From: Dioscorea cayenensis subsp. rotundata
Taxonomy: Eukaryota > Streptophyta > Magnoliopsida > Dioscoreales > Dioscoreaceae
NCBI RefSeq assembly: GCF_009730915.1
Contig: NC_052490.1
Coordinates: 31,930,625 to 31,994,624, forward strand
DNA length: 64,000 bases
Reading direction: 5' to 3'
Shown here in pieces: positions 25,515 through 37,367 of the stretch; positions within the stretch are counted from its first letter, which is position 1; every line of letters begins with the position of its first letter. Below the pieces are notes generated by a model. The model made no database searches, had not been told where the DNA came from, and saw only the letters and a program-made list of their open reading frames with translations. A program made the translations under genes and the position numbers.

Positions 25515-27560
25515 ATGGCTAATGAGGAAATGGTGGACTGGGAGGCATTGCCTGGTGCACAGGGGGAGAGGAATGGTAGCACTGGTAAGCAGCTCTTGAA
25601 GTTCTTAGCTGCTGTTCTCTTGGTTGGTTTCTGTTTTCATTTCCTCTTCACTGAATTCATTCTTTGGGAGCCAGATTCCACCAAAGGTACCATGGAGTTC
25701 ATTTGTTTTGTTTTTATTTATTTTGTTAGGGTTTCATTGGATAGATGTAGATGAGGGTTTCTGGACAATGATTTGCATTTCTGTTTGTCCATAGTGTTTT
25801 CTGAAAACATTAGGGTTTTTAGAGGGGTTTGCTCTTTTCAATAATGTAATTGAATTCAAGAGATGTAGAAGTAAATTGTTTGCTAGTTCAAGCAATGGAA
25901 TGTGAGAGATTTGTATTTGAGAGATTAATGGAGGAAATTGAATCAAATGATAGAAAAAGGAACAGAAAAAAAAAACAAGGGGGAATTTTTATGCTTATAA
26001 ATCTCTGTTTGTTTTTCTGTATTTGGATTATCTTTTGTTAGAATGAACTAAAAGGTCTGCTGGTTCAAAGAATGAAATGTAAATAATGGAAAAAGGAACA
26101 GAAAAAGGGTACTTTTATACTCAGAAATCTCAAAAACTTTCTGTTCTGCTTGGATTATCTTTGTTCAAATTGTGGAATGTGAATTGCTTATCCTGCTGTT
26201 TTCAAAATTACACTTTGCATAGAATAGTTTTTGGAATTGGAAAACAAACAAAGATGCATGCATGATTTGCAATGCAGCAGGATGCACTCTTTTTCAAGGG
26301 GAATGGATTCTAGACAATGAAGGACCAGCTTACACCAATGAAACCTGCCATTTCATAGAACCTTATCAGAACTGTATGAGAAACGAAAGGCCCGACACTG
26401 GTTATCTTTACTGGAGATGGAAGCCAAAGAACTGTGATTTAGCTCGATTTGATGCAGATAAATTTCTGAATGCAATGAGGAACAAATCATGGGCACTAAT
26501 CGGTGATTCGATCTTTCGTAACCATATGCAGTCTTTGATTTGCCTACTCTCCAAGGTCTGTACAACAGTCACCTTTAAATCTTTTGATTTGTTGTTGATA
26601 CTTCATTTCTACTTCCATCTTATACATCGAGATACGAGAAATTTCTATACATGATCACTGCTTAGATCGGTTTATATTGGTTGTATGATATTTCTTGATC
26701 AATGATACCATGTCTTGCTAATAGACATGCGCTGATCAAGATTGTTAGTGTTTCTTCTGCAGATAGATGAACCTGTTGATATTTATCATGAAATGAATTA
26801 TAAAACCCGAACATGGTACTTCTCCTCCTACAACTTCACTCTTGCAGTAATCTGGGCTCCATTTCTAGTTCGCTACGATACTTTTGAAGGCCATAACACA
26901 TTGGCAGAGCCAAATTTAGAGCTTCATCTTGACATTCTTGATACAAAATGGACTACTGAATATCACAAGTACGACTACGTTGTGATTTCCGGCGGCCAAT
27001 GGTTCTACAAATCAGCAATTATGTGGGAGAACAACAGAGTCATCGGCTGCCATAATTGTCCTGATGATAACTTGAAAGAACTTGGAGTTACAGAGCCTTA
27101 CCGAAAGGCCCTGCGATTGGCATTCCATTTCGTGTCAACAAATGATCACAAGCCCTTTGTTGTCTTCCGAACCTGGACACCTGATCACTTTGAGTACGGA
27201 AAATGGTACAATGGAGGAGTTTGCAACAGAACACAACCATATAAAGAAGGAGAATACGACGGTGATCCAACCGACCATGCAATGAGGAGGGCTGAGATTG
27301 AAGAGTTTGAACATGCAGCTAAAATCGGAGTGAAGAATGGAATGCAGATGAAACTCTTAGACACATACCATCTTTCCTTGTTGAGACCAGATGGTCATCC
27401 CGGGCCTTACCGAACATACCCGCCAATCAATGATAAGAACAAGAAAGTTCAGAATGACTGCCTGCATTGGTGCTTGCCTGGTCCTATTGATACTTGGAAT
27501 GAGTTACTGATGAAGATGGTGATCGATGATGACGATAATTTGGGGCATGCATCGGCTTAG
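25515..27560 (+). CDS. Trichome birefringence-like (TBL/DUF231) polysaccharide O-acetyltransferase
   Basis: Golgi type II membrane enzyme that acetylates cell-wall polysaccharides. Exons 25515-25686, 26281-26555 and 26763-27560 encode 414 residues. There is a short cytosolic N-terminus, then one membrane anchor at about residues 26-46 (LLKFLAAVLLVGFCFHFLF). The TBL domain begins CTLFQGEWILDNEGPAY. The GDS catalytic motif is at residues 132-134 in ALIGDSIFRNHMQSL. The C-terminal DxxH motif is DCLHWCLPGPIDTWNE, with D381 and H384. The sequence most resembles the Arabidopsis TBL19-26 group, which includes mannan and xyloglucan acetyltransferases, so the exact polymer is uncertain. The acidic tail (IDDDDN) is unremarkable. 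Both introns are GT-AG. Confidence 0.9.
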
Positions 27561-28054
27561 AATTCGGAGTCTTTTCTTTCGATTTCTTCTGTAATTCAAT
27601 GTATACTCTGTACTATTGTGAAATAAGATGTTCACTTGTTGTGTACCATGTTTGTAATTTAATCTTATGAACTTGTAATTTATTGGTAACTTCTTTGTAA
27701 TTTCTCATCATTAAAACTTTCAAAGGAATGAGAAACAGGGAAATTTATTTCATGGCTTGGTTTGTTCTTTTAATTATATATATGTATATATATACAGAGG
27801 CCAGTCATTTATGAACGTTCTTAGATAACAAATCTAAAGATATCTAAGGACGTTCGTAAATCAACCATTGAATTCAAATTAAACTGGACATCTTCTCTAA
27901 AGTGTCTAATGTGATAGACAATGTGATAGACAATGTTGTATGATGAACAATACCTACACCCACACAGTGATGCATTCACAATTATTAGATCAACATCGAA
28001 ATAGTACAAATTTAATATTGATCGTTCAATGACATTTATACCCCACAAAAAAAT
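27561..28054. other. TBL 3' flank with a MITE-like hairpin fragment
   Basis: The first ~150 bases look like 3'UTR. From about 27775 a TA tract is followed by GAACGTTCTTAGAT at 27814 and its near reverse complement ATCTAAGGACGTTC ending at 27857. This arrangement echoes the ends of the MITE at 17861. I could not find the opposite terminus, so it may be a truncated relative. Confidence 0.4.
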
Positions 28055-28339
28055 TACTCCCTTCCTTCTTTTTTATCTGTCTAGTTAACTAAATCTCAAA
28101 ACCTAACAAAAAAAATTCTGTTATTTCATAAAATTTTATAAAAAATTAGTTATCTTTTCAAAATCACCCTTAATTTATATCTTCACATTTCTCTCTCATA
28201 TTTAATTCCAAGAAGAGAGATGTAAAAAGTGTTAAGGATTGTTTTGGGAAAAAAAAATAATAAATACTTCTTGATATTAGAAAACAACAAATAAAAAAGA
28301 ATATGGATTTGTGACAGATAAAAAAGAACGGAGGGAGTA
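28055..28339. mobile_element. Stowaway-type MITE, 285 bp
   Basis: The left end reads TACTCCCTTCCTTCTTTTTT. The reverse complement of the right end reads TACTCCCTCCGTTCTTTTTT. Similarity continues through TATCTGTC, giving about 27 bp of inverted repeat with two mismatches. The CTCCCTCCGT terminus and flanking TA are classic for plant Stowaway elements (Tc1/mariner-derived). There is no coding capacity. Confidence 0.85.
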
Positions 28340-29269
28340 TAAATAAAAAATAAACCTCACCTAACCCATTCCCGCAAAAAACCGTGAGACAATATAGTTC
28401 ATTACCCAATTCATTTCTTTTGTGTTTGTTTCTCTTTTATATTCTCTTTCTTGTTTTTTTTTCTCTCTGGATGTTAGTAGAATGTCCATAGTCGATGTTT
28501 TATATATACTCTAATGATTAGTGAAAGGTACATGAACACAAGTATTTTTCGCATTTTATGCATAAATATGATTTATATACTTATTTTCCACTCCAACAAT
28601 TAATTTTTAAAATAAAACTACAATGTAAAGTTGAATTTGTTTACAAGAGTTATCAAAGATTAGCAAATTTTTTTTTTTATATACACATGCTAAAACTAAT
28701 GTTGGCAAAAAAACCTTTTTTTTTTTTTAAAATAAATGTGGATAAATCACAGTTTTATTGAATAAAAAGAGACAGTGAACACAAAATCTTTTCTTTTTAT
28801 CCATATTTTTTAAAATACAAATTCAATGTCTAATGAAGAAAATATTATATATATATATATATATATATAAACTAATTGATGTGGACATTGAGATGAAAAA
28901 AACACTTGATATGATATATACACGTCATTTTTCATTTTAGTAGAAATAAAATGGAGTATAGTGTGGTTGAGAAAATTACAGTTGAAGGGAGTTTATTTGA
29001 CTTTTCCCAAATCAAAATCAAAGCTTAAATTATTATAATTTAGATCATGAAAACCCCATAAATTCTAAGGATTTGTATGGCAAAGATTTGTTTTAAAAGG
29101 ATAAACCATCATAATTTATTAAAAAAAAAAAAACATATGCATCTTGATCAGAACACAATGAAACTTGATGAGATATTAAATGCGCATTCAATCACATAAT
29201 TAAAGATTAGACAACCCTACAAAGAGCATGGTAAAGAGGTAAAAAATATATATACAAGAGGCCCGTAAG
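28340..29269. other. AT-rich intergenic DNA
   Basis: No supported gene. Poly-T runs and a TA tract at about 28848-28869 are the only visible structure. Confidence 0.5.
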
Positions 29270-29805
29270 GGTGATGTGTAGTGCTTCTAAAAAATAATAA
29301 TGTGTAAGGGTCATCTATTTCTAGTTGTTCTCTTACTCAGTCTCAAGTATACCAAAGATTTAACTTCATTGGTAAAATGCCTAAATTACCCTTTATATAT
29401 ATATTCATACAAAATCTCCAAATAATGAAAAAACAAAGTTTGAGTAATAATTTCCTTTTTACTAATATTTAACCATTATTAAATTATTAAAATAATTTAT
29501 TTTTTACAAAAATATAAACAAACCACATCAATATATAAAAGGTGATGTGTAGTGCTTCTAAAAGATAATAATGTGTAAGGGTCATCTATTTATAGTTGTT
29601 CTCTTACTCTCAGTCTCAGGTATACCAAAGATTTAACTTCATTGGTAAAATACCTAAATTACCCTTTATATATATTCATACAAAATCTCCAAATAATGAA
29701 AAAACAAAGTTTGAGTAATAATTTCCTTTTTACTAACATTTAACCATTATTAAATTATTAAAATAATTTATTTTTTACAAAAATATAAACAAACCACATC
29801 AATAT
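29270..29805. repeat. Tandem direct duplication, two ~266 bp units
   Basis: Unit 1 (29270-29535) and unit 2 (29540-29805) both start GGTGATGTGTAGTGCTTCTA or near it and end AACCACATCAATAT. They differ at only a few bases and short indels. The units are noncoding. High identity points to a recent duplication. Confidence 0.9.
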
Positions 29806-30019
29806 CATACCAGCTACCCAATATCAATCGATCAAGTAATTGTCTGCATTAAAATAAAATAAATAATACACATAAACATATTTTTAATCTTATTTTTTAA
29901 GAAAAAATAACCCAAACCGAACCGCCTGCATACAAATTTCTCCCTAACAATAATACTAATACTAATTATTATTATTATTATTATACAAATAAACCAAATT
30001 TTTAAATAAAACCCCAAAA

Positions 30020-30266
30020 TATTTATTTATTTATTTTTTTGACAAACTCGACAAGCGACAAAGCAAAGGACAAGTGGGTACGGAGGTGCACCAGTTACGG
30101 TGGCTTGAATGACCTCCTGAGAATAATCTCCATGCCATGCAATCCTGGATGGGAGAACGAGAGATAATCCTCACACAGAACTCCCACATGGGACCTTAAA
30201 TATGAATTGTAAATCTCTCACTTACAACTATGGGTAGTTACCATTGGGCTAGCCCAAGATTTCTTA
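30020..30266 (-). mobile_element. Probable tRNA-derived SINE
   Basis: Read on the minus strand, the unit begins CTTGGGCTAGCCCAATGGTA, which resembles a pol III A box (TAGCNNARTGG). It is about 245 bases long and ends in an AAAT-type simple repeat (AAAAAAATAAATAAATAAAT). A convincing B box and target-site duplication were not seen, because both flanks are also ATTT-rich. Classification is therefore tentative. Confidence 0.45.
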
Positions 30267-30501
30267 TTTATTTATTCATTTATTTATTTGTTGAAATATA
30301 GTAAATATTTGAAAAAATATTAATTTAAAAAAAGATCCCATCCAGACGGCGGGGAAGAATAACTGCACTGGTACTGAGTCTGTTGGCCAGCATCACCACC
30401 TCCATAAACATCGCCGTCCCTCTTCAACCCTAACCTTTTTATCCTTTTCCCATTCATCTACTTCTCTCTCCCATCTCCATGCCATCATCCCCTTCCTCTC
30501 C

Positions 30502-32984
30502 ATGGACCTCCACCACCACCCCTCCTCCTCCTCCTCTTCCCCTTCCAAACCCCTCCCCACCCTCGACGCCGGCGCCGCCTTGGTTCTCAAATCCAAAGGT
30601 CCCACCTTTTTTTCACCTTCTTTTTCTTTTTGCTATATTTCATCCTGTTTCTTTGTTTGATGGATCATGATGATGGACGTGATGATCAGGGACTTGGTGG
30701 CATGCTGGGTGTCACCTCACCACCGCCATTGTTGGCCCAACAATCCTCACGCTGCCTTATGCTCTGCGTGGCCTTGGCTGGGGTTTGGGGCTGGTTTTGC
30801 TCTCTGTGATGGCGTCTGTCACTTTCTATGCTTATCTTCTCATGTCTAGGGTTCTTGAGCATTGTGAGAGGGGAGGACGTCGGCATATTAGGTTCCGGGA
30901 GCTCGCCGCTGATGTTTTGGGTATTATTGTTTTGATTGATGAATCCTTTGATTAGATTAATGGTTTTAAATTTCAATTGAAAGTGATTTTTGATGAATTT
31001 TGCTGGGGATTTGGTGTGTAGGGTCTGGATGGATGCTCTACTTTGTGGTTTGCATACAGGGAGCAATCAATACGGGAATTGGGATTGGTACCATTCTGCT
31101 TGCAGCTGACTGTCTTCAGGTTGGTTTGTTCATTGATCATCAATGCTATTTATTCCTTTTGCCTAACATTCCATCCTTGATTAATTTCTATCATAAATGT
31201 TATTGATGTATGAGTGAATGCTTTCCTTTCAAAACCCAAATATAGGAAGGTATGAATGAATTAATGCTTTCCTTTCAAAACCCAATTAATATAGGAGGAT
31301 TAGGAAATGTATACGAATCAAAATGCCAAATGAGATGAGAAGAGAATGGATTTAGAGACTCATTTGATTAATTATTCACTTGTTTAAGTAAATTGTAGAA
31401 GTATCTAATCGATATCTTACTAATGATTGCATTTCTGTAATTGACACTGTGAATTTTTCTTTTTAATTTGTTCTTTTCGTGTTTGCTACTTGCTTGGATT
31501 TGAGAAGATTATGTACTCGGCTGCCAGTCCCAATGGTCCTCTGAAGCTATACCATTTCATTATTATTGTGACGGTGGTGCTAATAATCTTCTCTCAGCTT
31601 CCTTCTTTCCATTCACTTCGCCATATCAACCTTGCCTCGCTGCTTATGATAATTGGTTACGCTGTCGTTGTGGTTGCTGGATGCCTTAATGCAGGTCTTA
31701 GTATTGCTTTCACTTCATTAATTTCCTAAATTTTTTCGAAGATTATAATAACTGTTTAATAAGAAGGTTTTGCGCTTGTTTTCTCTATTTTAGTATCTGT
31801 CTTTTGTTTCATGTCCTGTCCGCCTAATCCTTGATATATTCACCATTTGGAAACAAGTTGTGCAGGCCGGTCCAAACTAGAATTTCTCTTGTAATTTATT
31901 AGATTTATGCACAATTTTGTCTTTTCAAATCAAAAAGAGAAAAAGAAAAGATAGGTCTTACCAAACTTCCATTTAATAGCTACTATATATTAGAAGAGTT
32001 TACATTTGGAGGAAGTAATTGAAGAGAAACTAACAATTAATCTGTCTTTCAATGTTTACAGGTTTTTCAAAAAACCCTCCTCCAAGGAAATACTCACTGG
32101 ATTCTTCCAAGTCCAATCGATCTTTCAACGCATTCACTTCCATCTCCATATTAGCTTCAATTTTTGGCAATGGAATATTACCGGAAATTCAAGTATAATT
32201 AAGCATTCCACATACTGCATATTAATTGTTCTGATACACATCCATGATCATTTAGTTAATTTCATGATTCATTAATCAGGCAACTGTGGCTCCTCCAGTT
32301 GCTGGCAAGATGCTGAAGGCGCTCTTGCTCTGCTACTCAGTCATCTTTGTCACCTTCTACCCGGTTGCAATCTCCGGGTATTGGGTATTTGGTAATGAAG
32401 TGAACTCAAATGTTCTCCAGAGTTTAATGCCGGATTCCGGTCCTTCTTTAGCTCCAACATGGCTACTAGGTCTTGCAGTAGTCTTCATACTCCTCCAATT
32501 GGTTGCAATTGGCTTGGTAAGTAATTAGCATAATTCAGTGAATCTCCTACTGATGATTACATCAAACCAACACCAAAATGCAAAAACTACACAGGTTTAC
32601 TCGCAAGTCGCCTATGAAATAATGGAGAAGAACTCCGCCGATGTGAATCAAGGAACTTTTTCAAAAAGAAATCTTATTCCAAGAATAATTCTAAGGACTC
32701 TTTATATGATATTTTGCGGTTTTGTGGCTGCAATGTTACCATTCTTCGGTGATGTAATTGGTGTTGTTGGAGCCATTGGTTTCATTCCACTGGATTTCAT
32801 TCTCCCCATGCTCTTGTACAACATGGCTATCAAACCTCCAACAAGATCAGTTATGTTCATGCTTAACATGTTCATCATGGTGGTCTTCACTGGTGTAGGG
32901 ATCATGGGTGCTTTCTCCTCTATTAGGAAGCTTGTCCTTGATGCTAATGAGTTCAGTCTCTTCAGTGATAATGTTGTTAATTGA
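30502..32984 (+). CDS. Amino acid/GABA transporter (AAAP family, probable GABA transporter 2-like)
   Basis: Multi-spanning proton-coupled amino acid permease of the plasma or an internal membrane. Seven exons: 30502-30598, 30690-30920, 31022-31119, 31508-31694, 32062-32192, 32280-32516 and 32595-32984. They give 456 residues. Exon 2 encodes [20 protein letters not shown], and exon 3 encodes [19 protein letters not shown]. Exon 4 carries [13 protein letters not shown] and exon 5 [11 protein letters not shown]. Exon 6 carries [12 protein letters not shown] and exon 7 [15 protein letters not shown] and [20 protein letters not shown]. These match the Arabidopsis protein annotated as probable GABA transporter 2 throughout, including the end [18 protein letters not shown]. 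The ATG at 30502 ([13 protein letters not shown]) is in a different frame from the longer open frame over it. True substrates are unknown. Confidence 0.9.
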
Positions 32985-33550
32985 TCATTGAGATATGTAT
33001 GTTATGAGATGCAGAACATACAGTACTCCAGTGTAAAATTTCATGCCTTTTTCCTTTCTTCTGATTCTTTTTTATGCCAACTGTTTTAAGCTTGTTCTTG
33101 ATGCTAATTATTTGATCATTGAGATATGTATTTTATGAGATGTAGAACATACACTCCAATGTAAAATTTCATGCTTTTTTTTTTCGCTTTTATGCCAACT
33201 GTTTGAAGCTTGCATGTTCTTGATGCTAATGAGTTCAGACTCTTAAGTGATAATGTTATTAATTGACCAATGAGATATGTGTATATATATATATATATGT
33301 TATGAGATGTTGAACAAACACTCCAGTTTAAAATTTGATCCTTTTTTTCTGTTTCATTTATATATATACCAAATATTTGAAGCTTGTTCTTGATGCTAAT
33401 GAGTTCAAACTGATCTTTAGTTATAATGTTATTAATTAATTGTTCAATTATATGTATGTTGTGGGATGTAGAACATACACTCCAGTGTAAAATTACATCC
33501 TTTTTGTTTTTCTTCTGTTTCATTAATTTGTACGGCGCCAAATGTTTCAA
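32928..33550 (+). repeat. Four tandem copies of the transporter's last coding bases plus 3'UTR
   Basis: Units begin with AAGCTTGTTCTTGATGCTAA or a close variant at 32928, 33088, 33206 and 33380. Each runs through TGAGATATGTATGTTATGAG, a motif like AACATACACTCCAGTGTAAA and a T-rich end. Copy 1 contains the real final 18 codons and stop. Copies 2-4 are downstream and noncoding. Copy 2 lacks the block between GATGCTAAT and TTGATCATTGAG. Copy 3 carries a TA microsatellite. The minus-strand ORF 33116-33550 is a shadow of these repeats. Confidence 0.85.
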
Positions 33551-34474
33551 GATTTTAATCTATACCTTTTTGTTCTATTTCATTTTAAAATTTTTGGCTT
33601 TATGAACGCTTTAGTTTTTGTAATCTTTTAAACTATCAAATAGTCTAGTTATCAGCTTTACAACCAATCTATTAATCTCTATTTCACTTCTCAATCAATC
33701 ACCAAAACAAACCCCCTTCCTCGTTCCTTCTCTGCATGCATGCATGCATGCAACGTAAGTCACTCTCTTGACTCAAATGGCTTATTATTGTGTGTTAATC
33801 GATCTTGATATTAGTTGGGGATAAAAACTTATGTTTGATAATAAATTATTCTTGTTATTTAAAAAATATCTAATATATATAAAAGTGTGAGTATCTATCA
33901 TAATATATTTTGGTTTAATTATTAGAATACATTGTTTTTTTTTTTTTATTTTCTAATATAGCTTTGATAGAAGATTATTTCAAAAATATTCAATATTCAT
34001 CTACGTTTGATCCCAAAAAAAAGGCCCTTCGCTCCCAAATGAGTGACTTGTGACTCCATATTAATAAAAAAAAAGAAACAAAAAAAAGAGTTTATTAATT
34101 TATATTGTGTTTTATTATTGAAGATGACATAATTATGTTCATTTATATTTATAGAACACATTAATTAAATTTAAAATTAAATTAAATTTTTCTTCAGAAT
34201 AACCTTAATCCCATCCAAAAAGATGTGAAAAAAATTTGGAGTAAACATGATGCAGTTAACTGGGGTTCTATAGTACTTCAAAATTAATTTGGTTGGTGTG
34301 GAAATTATAATACAAGCCCAACACTCATCTGGCGTAGCACTACCCTCTAATGGTAAGAAACAAAATAAAATAATTCAATATCCAAAAAATTTTAAAAAAT
34401 AAGAAAATTGAATCAAAGGGAAAATGATAGAAAGGAGAAAAAAATGGAAGATATGTCTTTATCCCATTTGCAAA
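33551..34474. other. AT-rich intergenic DNA
   Basis: No gene seen. It contains a GCATGCAT microsatellite at about 33734-33751 and poly-A/T tracts. Confidence 0.5.
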
Positions 34475-34741
34475 TACTCCCTCCTCCATCTCATAGTAAC
34501 TCTCATATTGATTTTTTTTTTTTTTTTCAAATTATTTGTCAGTACTTTTGAGAGTTCTGTAAATCTTAATTATCTTTTTTTTCTAAATTTACTTTTGTTT
34601 TCATTCAGAGATAGGTGTGTTCAAGTAAATAGCTCTAATGAAAATAAAATATCTTATTATAATTTTTTTAGATTTTAAAATAAAAATCTTAATAATTATG
34701 CAAAACACAAATTTAACACTTAGTATGAAACAAAGGGAGTA
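34475..34741. mobile_element. Stowaway-like MITE, 267 bp, moderately decayed
   Basis: The left end reads TACTCCCTCCTCCATCTCAT. The reverse complement of the right end reads TACTCCCTTTGTTTCATACT. The ends are inverted with several mismatches and TA lies at both ends. The interior is AT-rich and noncoding. Confidence 0.7.
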
Positions 34742-35409
34742 CTTTTTATTTATTTTTTTAATTTTTTCTTTAATTATTGAGTAAAAAAATTTTGCTAAAT
34801 AATTTAGAACTGCCATGTTGTTTAATAATTTTTTTTAAATTACCATTGAATCAATAATTTGATCCAAATCACTGATTTCTTTCAAATTAATATGAAATTA
34901 TATTTATCCAAATTAAAAAAAAAAGATTAAACTAATTAAAAGAATTTAAATATTATTCCAAAAAGGAAAAAAAATCTTATTTCTCTCTTATTCTATCTCG
35001 AGGACAATTGTTAATAAATGAGCATTCATTCACGCCCTCTATTAAAAAAAATAAATGATGAAACTTTGTAGAATCATCTTAAAAATAGTATAAATTGGAA
35101 TAAATAGGTAATTCAAGAATCATGCTATAAATGAGACAAGCCCCCCACCAACCTCTTATTCAAGATCTAAATCCTCATCAATGCCCAAATGTTCTTAAAT
35201 GCACAACATATTTATTTCTCCATTAATGGGCACTTTAATGAAAATTCACTTAATTCTTATAAATATCTAATCTAATTAGGTGCATTGATGTATGCATGAT
35301 AAAGTTCATGCAAATATTTAAATTAATGAATTAAAAAAAAGGTTAACTTATTAAAAATCAAAGATCATCCTTCTAAACATTTTAGTTTATTTATAAATTT
35401 TATAAATAA

Positions 35410-35785
35410 TACTCCCTCCCTTTCCATATAAATGTCCCATTCCAATGTTACTTTTTATTTACCCTTTTATCTTTTTATTATATAAAAAAATATTTATTAT
35501 ATCTTTTTAAAATTATTTTTTAAATAAAATAGGCATTAAATATGTTAAAAAATAAAAATAGAGAGATTGAAGGTACGTCGCCAACTTCATAATAGCTGAA
35601 TGATCAAGATTTTGATTCTGAGTTAAAATGTAAATAAAATGTATTTATTGTGGTCGGTCCACATTATAAAATATTGATAAATTTGAAAAGTGAAATAAAA
35701 TTTTATTAAATTTTGGAAATCAATTAAGTTTTTTAATCAAAGAGATAATGTGATTTGAGACATTTGTACAGAAACGGAGGGAGTA
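35410..35785. mobile_element. Stowaway-like MITE, 376 bp
   Basis: The left end reads TACTCCCTCCCTTTCCATAT and the reverse complement of the right end reads TACTCCCTCCGTTTCTGTAC. Both then continue AAATGTC, giving about 28 bp of inverted repeat. Termini and the TA flank are typical of Stowaway. At 376 bp it is longer than most, suggesting an insertion or internal expansion. Confidence 0.8.
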
Positions 35786-36046
35786 ACTCTTAAATTTTTT
35801 GTCGGCATGCATGATATGCAATTATTTAAAGAGTAGTAAAATAAGATAGAGCTAGCCATATAGAACAAGAATGTCACCACTTCATGAGTGGGGGGACCAA
35901 AGACACAATGCTTAGAGTCCTACCAAGGTCCCTGTCCCACAAAGATCTTGCTAATAATCTAAGACATTAATCAAACATTTAATTCAACCTTATAAAGATA
36001 ATATATTTCTCACAACAAAGAGATGCATGCATGCAAAAATAGTAGA

Positions 36047-36284
36047 TACTCTCCCTATGTACCTTATATACATAAACTCAATCTCTTATATTAAAACATC
36101 AGTTTAATTTTAAATTTTAATAAGAATTTAATTTTACTTTTTAAAATTACTCTTAAACTCTTTCCCCAACTCAAAAGAGTTGAAAGTAAAACGAATAGTA
36201 AATTTGATATATATATGATTTTTTTTTTTTTTATGTAATAAAAGGAATGCTTGAAGGAGACATTATACTGAGACAGAAGGAATA
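36047..36284. mobile_element. Possible decayed Stowaway-like MITE, 238 bp
   Basis: The left end reads TACTCTCCCTATGTACCTTA and the reverse complement of the right end reads TATTCCTTCTGTCTCAGTAT. The resemblance to the neighbouring elements is clear but weak, so this is a lower-confidence member of the cluster. Confidence 0.45.
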
Positions 36285-37367
36285 AACTCTCACGAAATTC
36301 TAAACTAAGGGAATAATTAACATGTAATTCACCATTATAAAGATTAAAATTCTCATGATGATCATTAAACATTGCATGTATGCAATGCAAAGATAGATTA
36401 AGATTATCAAACTATTTTTTATTTTTGGTTAAAGAAGTTATATAGTAACTATTATTAGATTAAATAAAACTTACGCAGATGTAAAATTCAATTAATTAAC
36501 ATAGCTTTGATTAAAACCAAAATCCAGCAAGCTTACTAACCTTCATCATGATCTATTCAAGGAGTTCTATTCTTCTATAAATTAGTGATAATTTATCAAC
36601 CAATTTAATCTCCAATAAAATTCAAACGGAGCCAAGGAGGTGAAAGAGGCATGATCTCTTGATTTTTTTTTTTAATATAAATTAATACTTATAATATAAA
36701 AACAAAATTACATTTATAAAATATTTATAAAAATTATACTTTTGTCCCTCTGAGGCTTTGTACAAATTAATACACACATATAATAAAATTATATATATAT
36801 ATATATAAAATATTTACAAATTTTTTAAGAAAATTATTATTATTATTATTATTATTATTGTTATTTATTAAAAAAATTCTAGCTCAGTAGTGGGTACGGA
36901 TAATGAAACAAAAACATTTCGCCCATAATTATTGGGGGAGATGTCTTTCATGAAACATTCAAAAATGAGAAATGAGTTTGTATGTAGATGCATGTCTGTG
37001 GAGCAGTGCAGTGACCACCACTATTTCTATTTCATACCTCTTTCGTGGTGCCATTTAATGCCCCTCTGAATCACCATTTAAGCCTTTGGCTCTGAGGTTA
37101 CATGAGTCATTAATGAAGCCTCACAGAAAGAGAGTTAACTCGGAGAGAGAAATATATACACCAATATATATATATATATATAAAGGCTGCTTTGATTGAT
37201 TGGCTATTTATTTCTCTGAGTTTTTTTGTGTTTTTTTCCTGACCATTATTTATTGCTCTCTTTGTATAAAGCTGACTTTGGTGGCCTCCATTTTTTATAC
37301 GGAAAATGACATTGATTTTTTTTTATTTTTATTTTTCATGCTACATTTAATAAAAAAATATTTTTTT
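36285..37367. other. AT-rich intergenic DNA
   Basis: No gene supported. It has an (ATT)n run at about 36835-36861 and TA tracts at about 36791-36805 and 37164-37180. Confidence 0.5.

Noticed and set aside
25265-25582. Minus-strand ORF with a polyarginine run before the TBL gene
   Set aside because: The run comes from the (CTT)n microsatellite read on the other strand.
30393-30605. Minus-strand and alternative-frame ORFs over transporter exon 1
   Set aside because: The frame starting at 30502 continues correctly through six further exons. The others arise from the C-rich composition.
33116-33550. 144-residue minus-strand ORF with internal repeats (VILHWSVCSTSHNI type)
   Set aside because: It is the antisense reading of the reiterated transporter 3'UTR, so the protein repeat only mirrors the DNA repeat.
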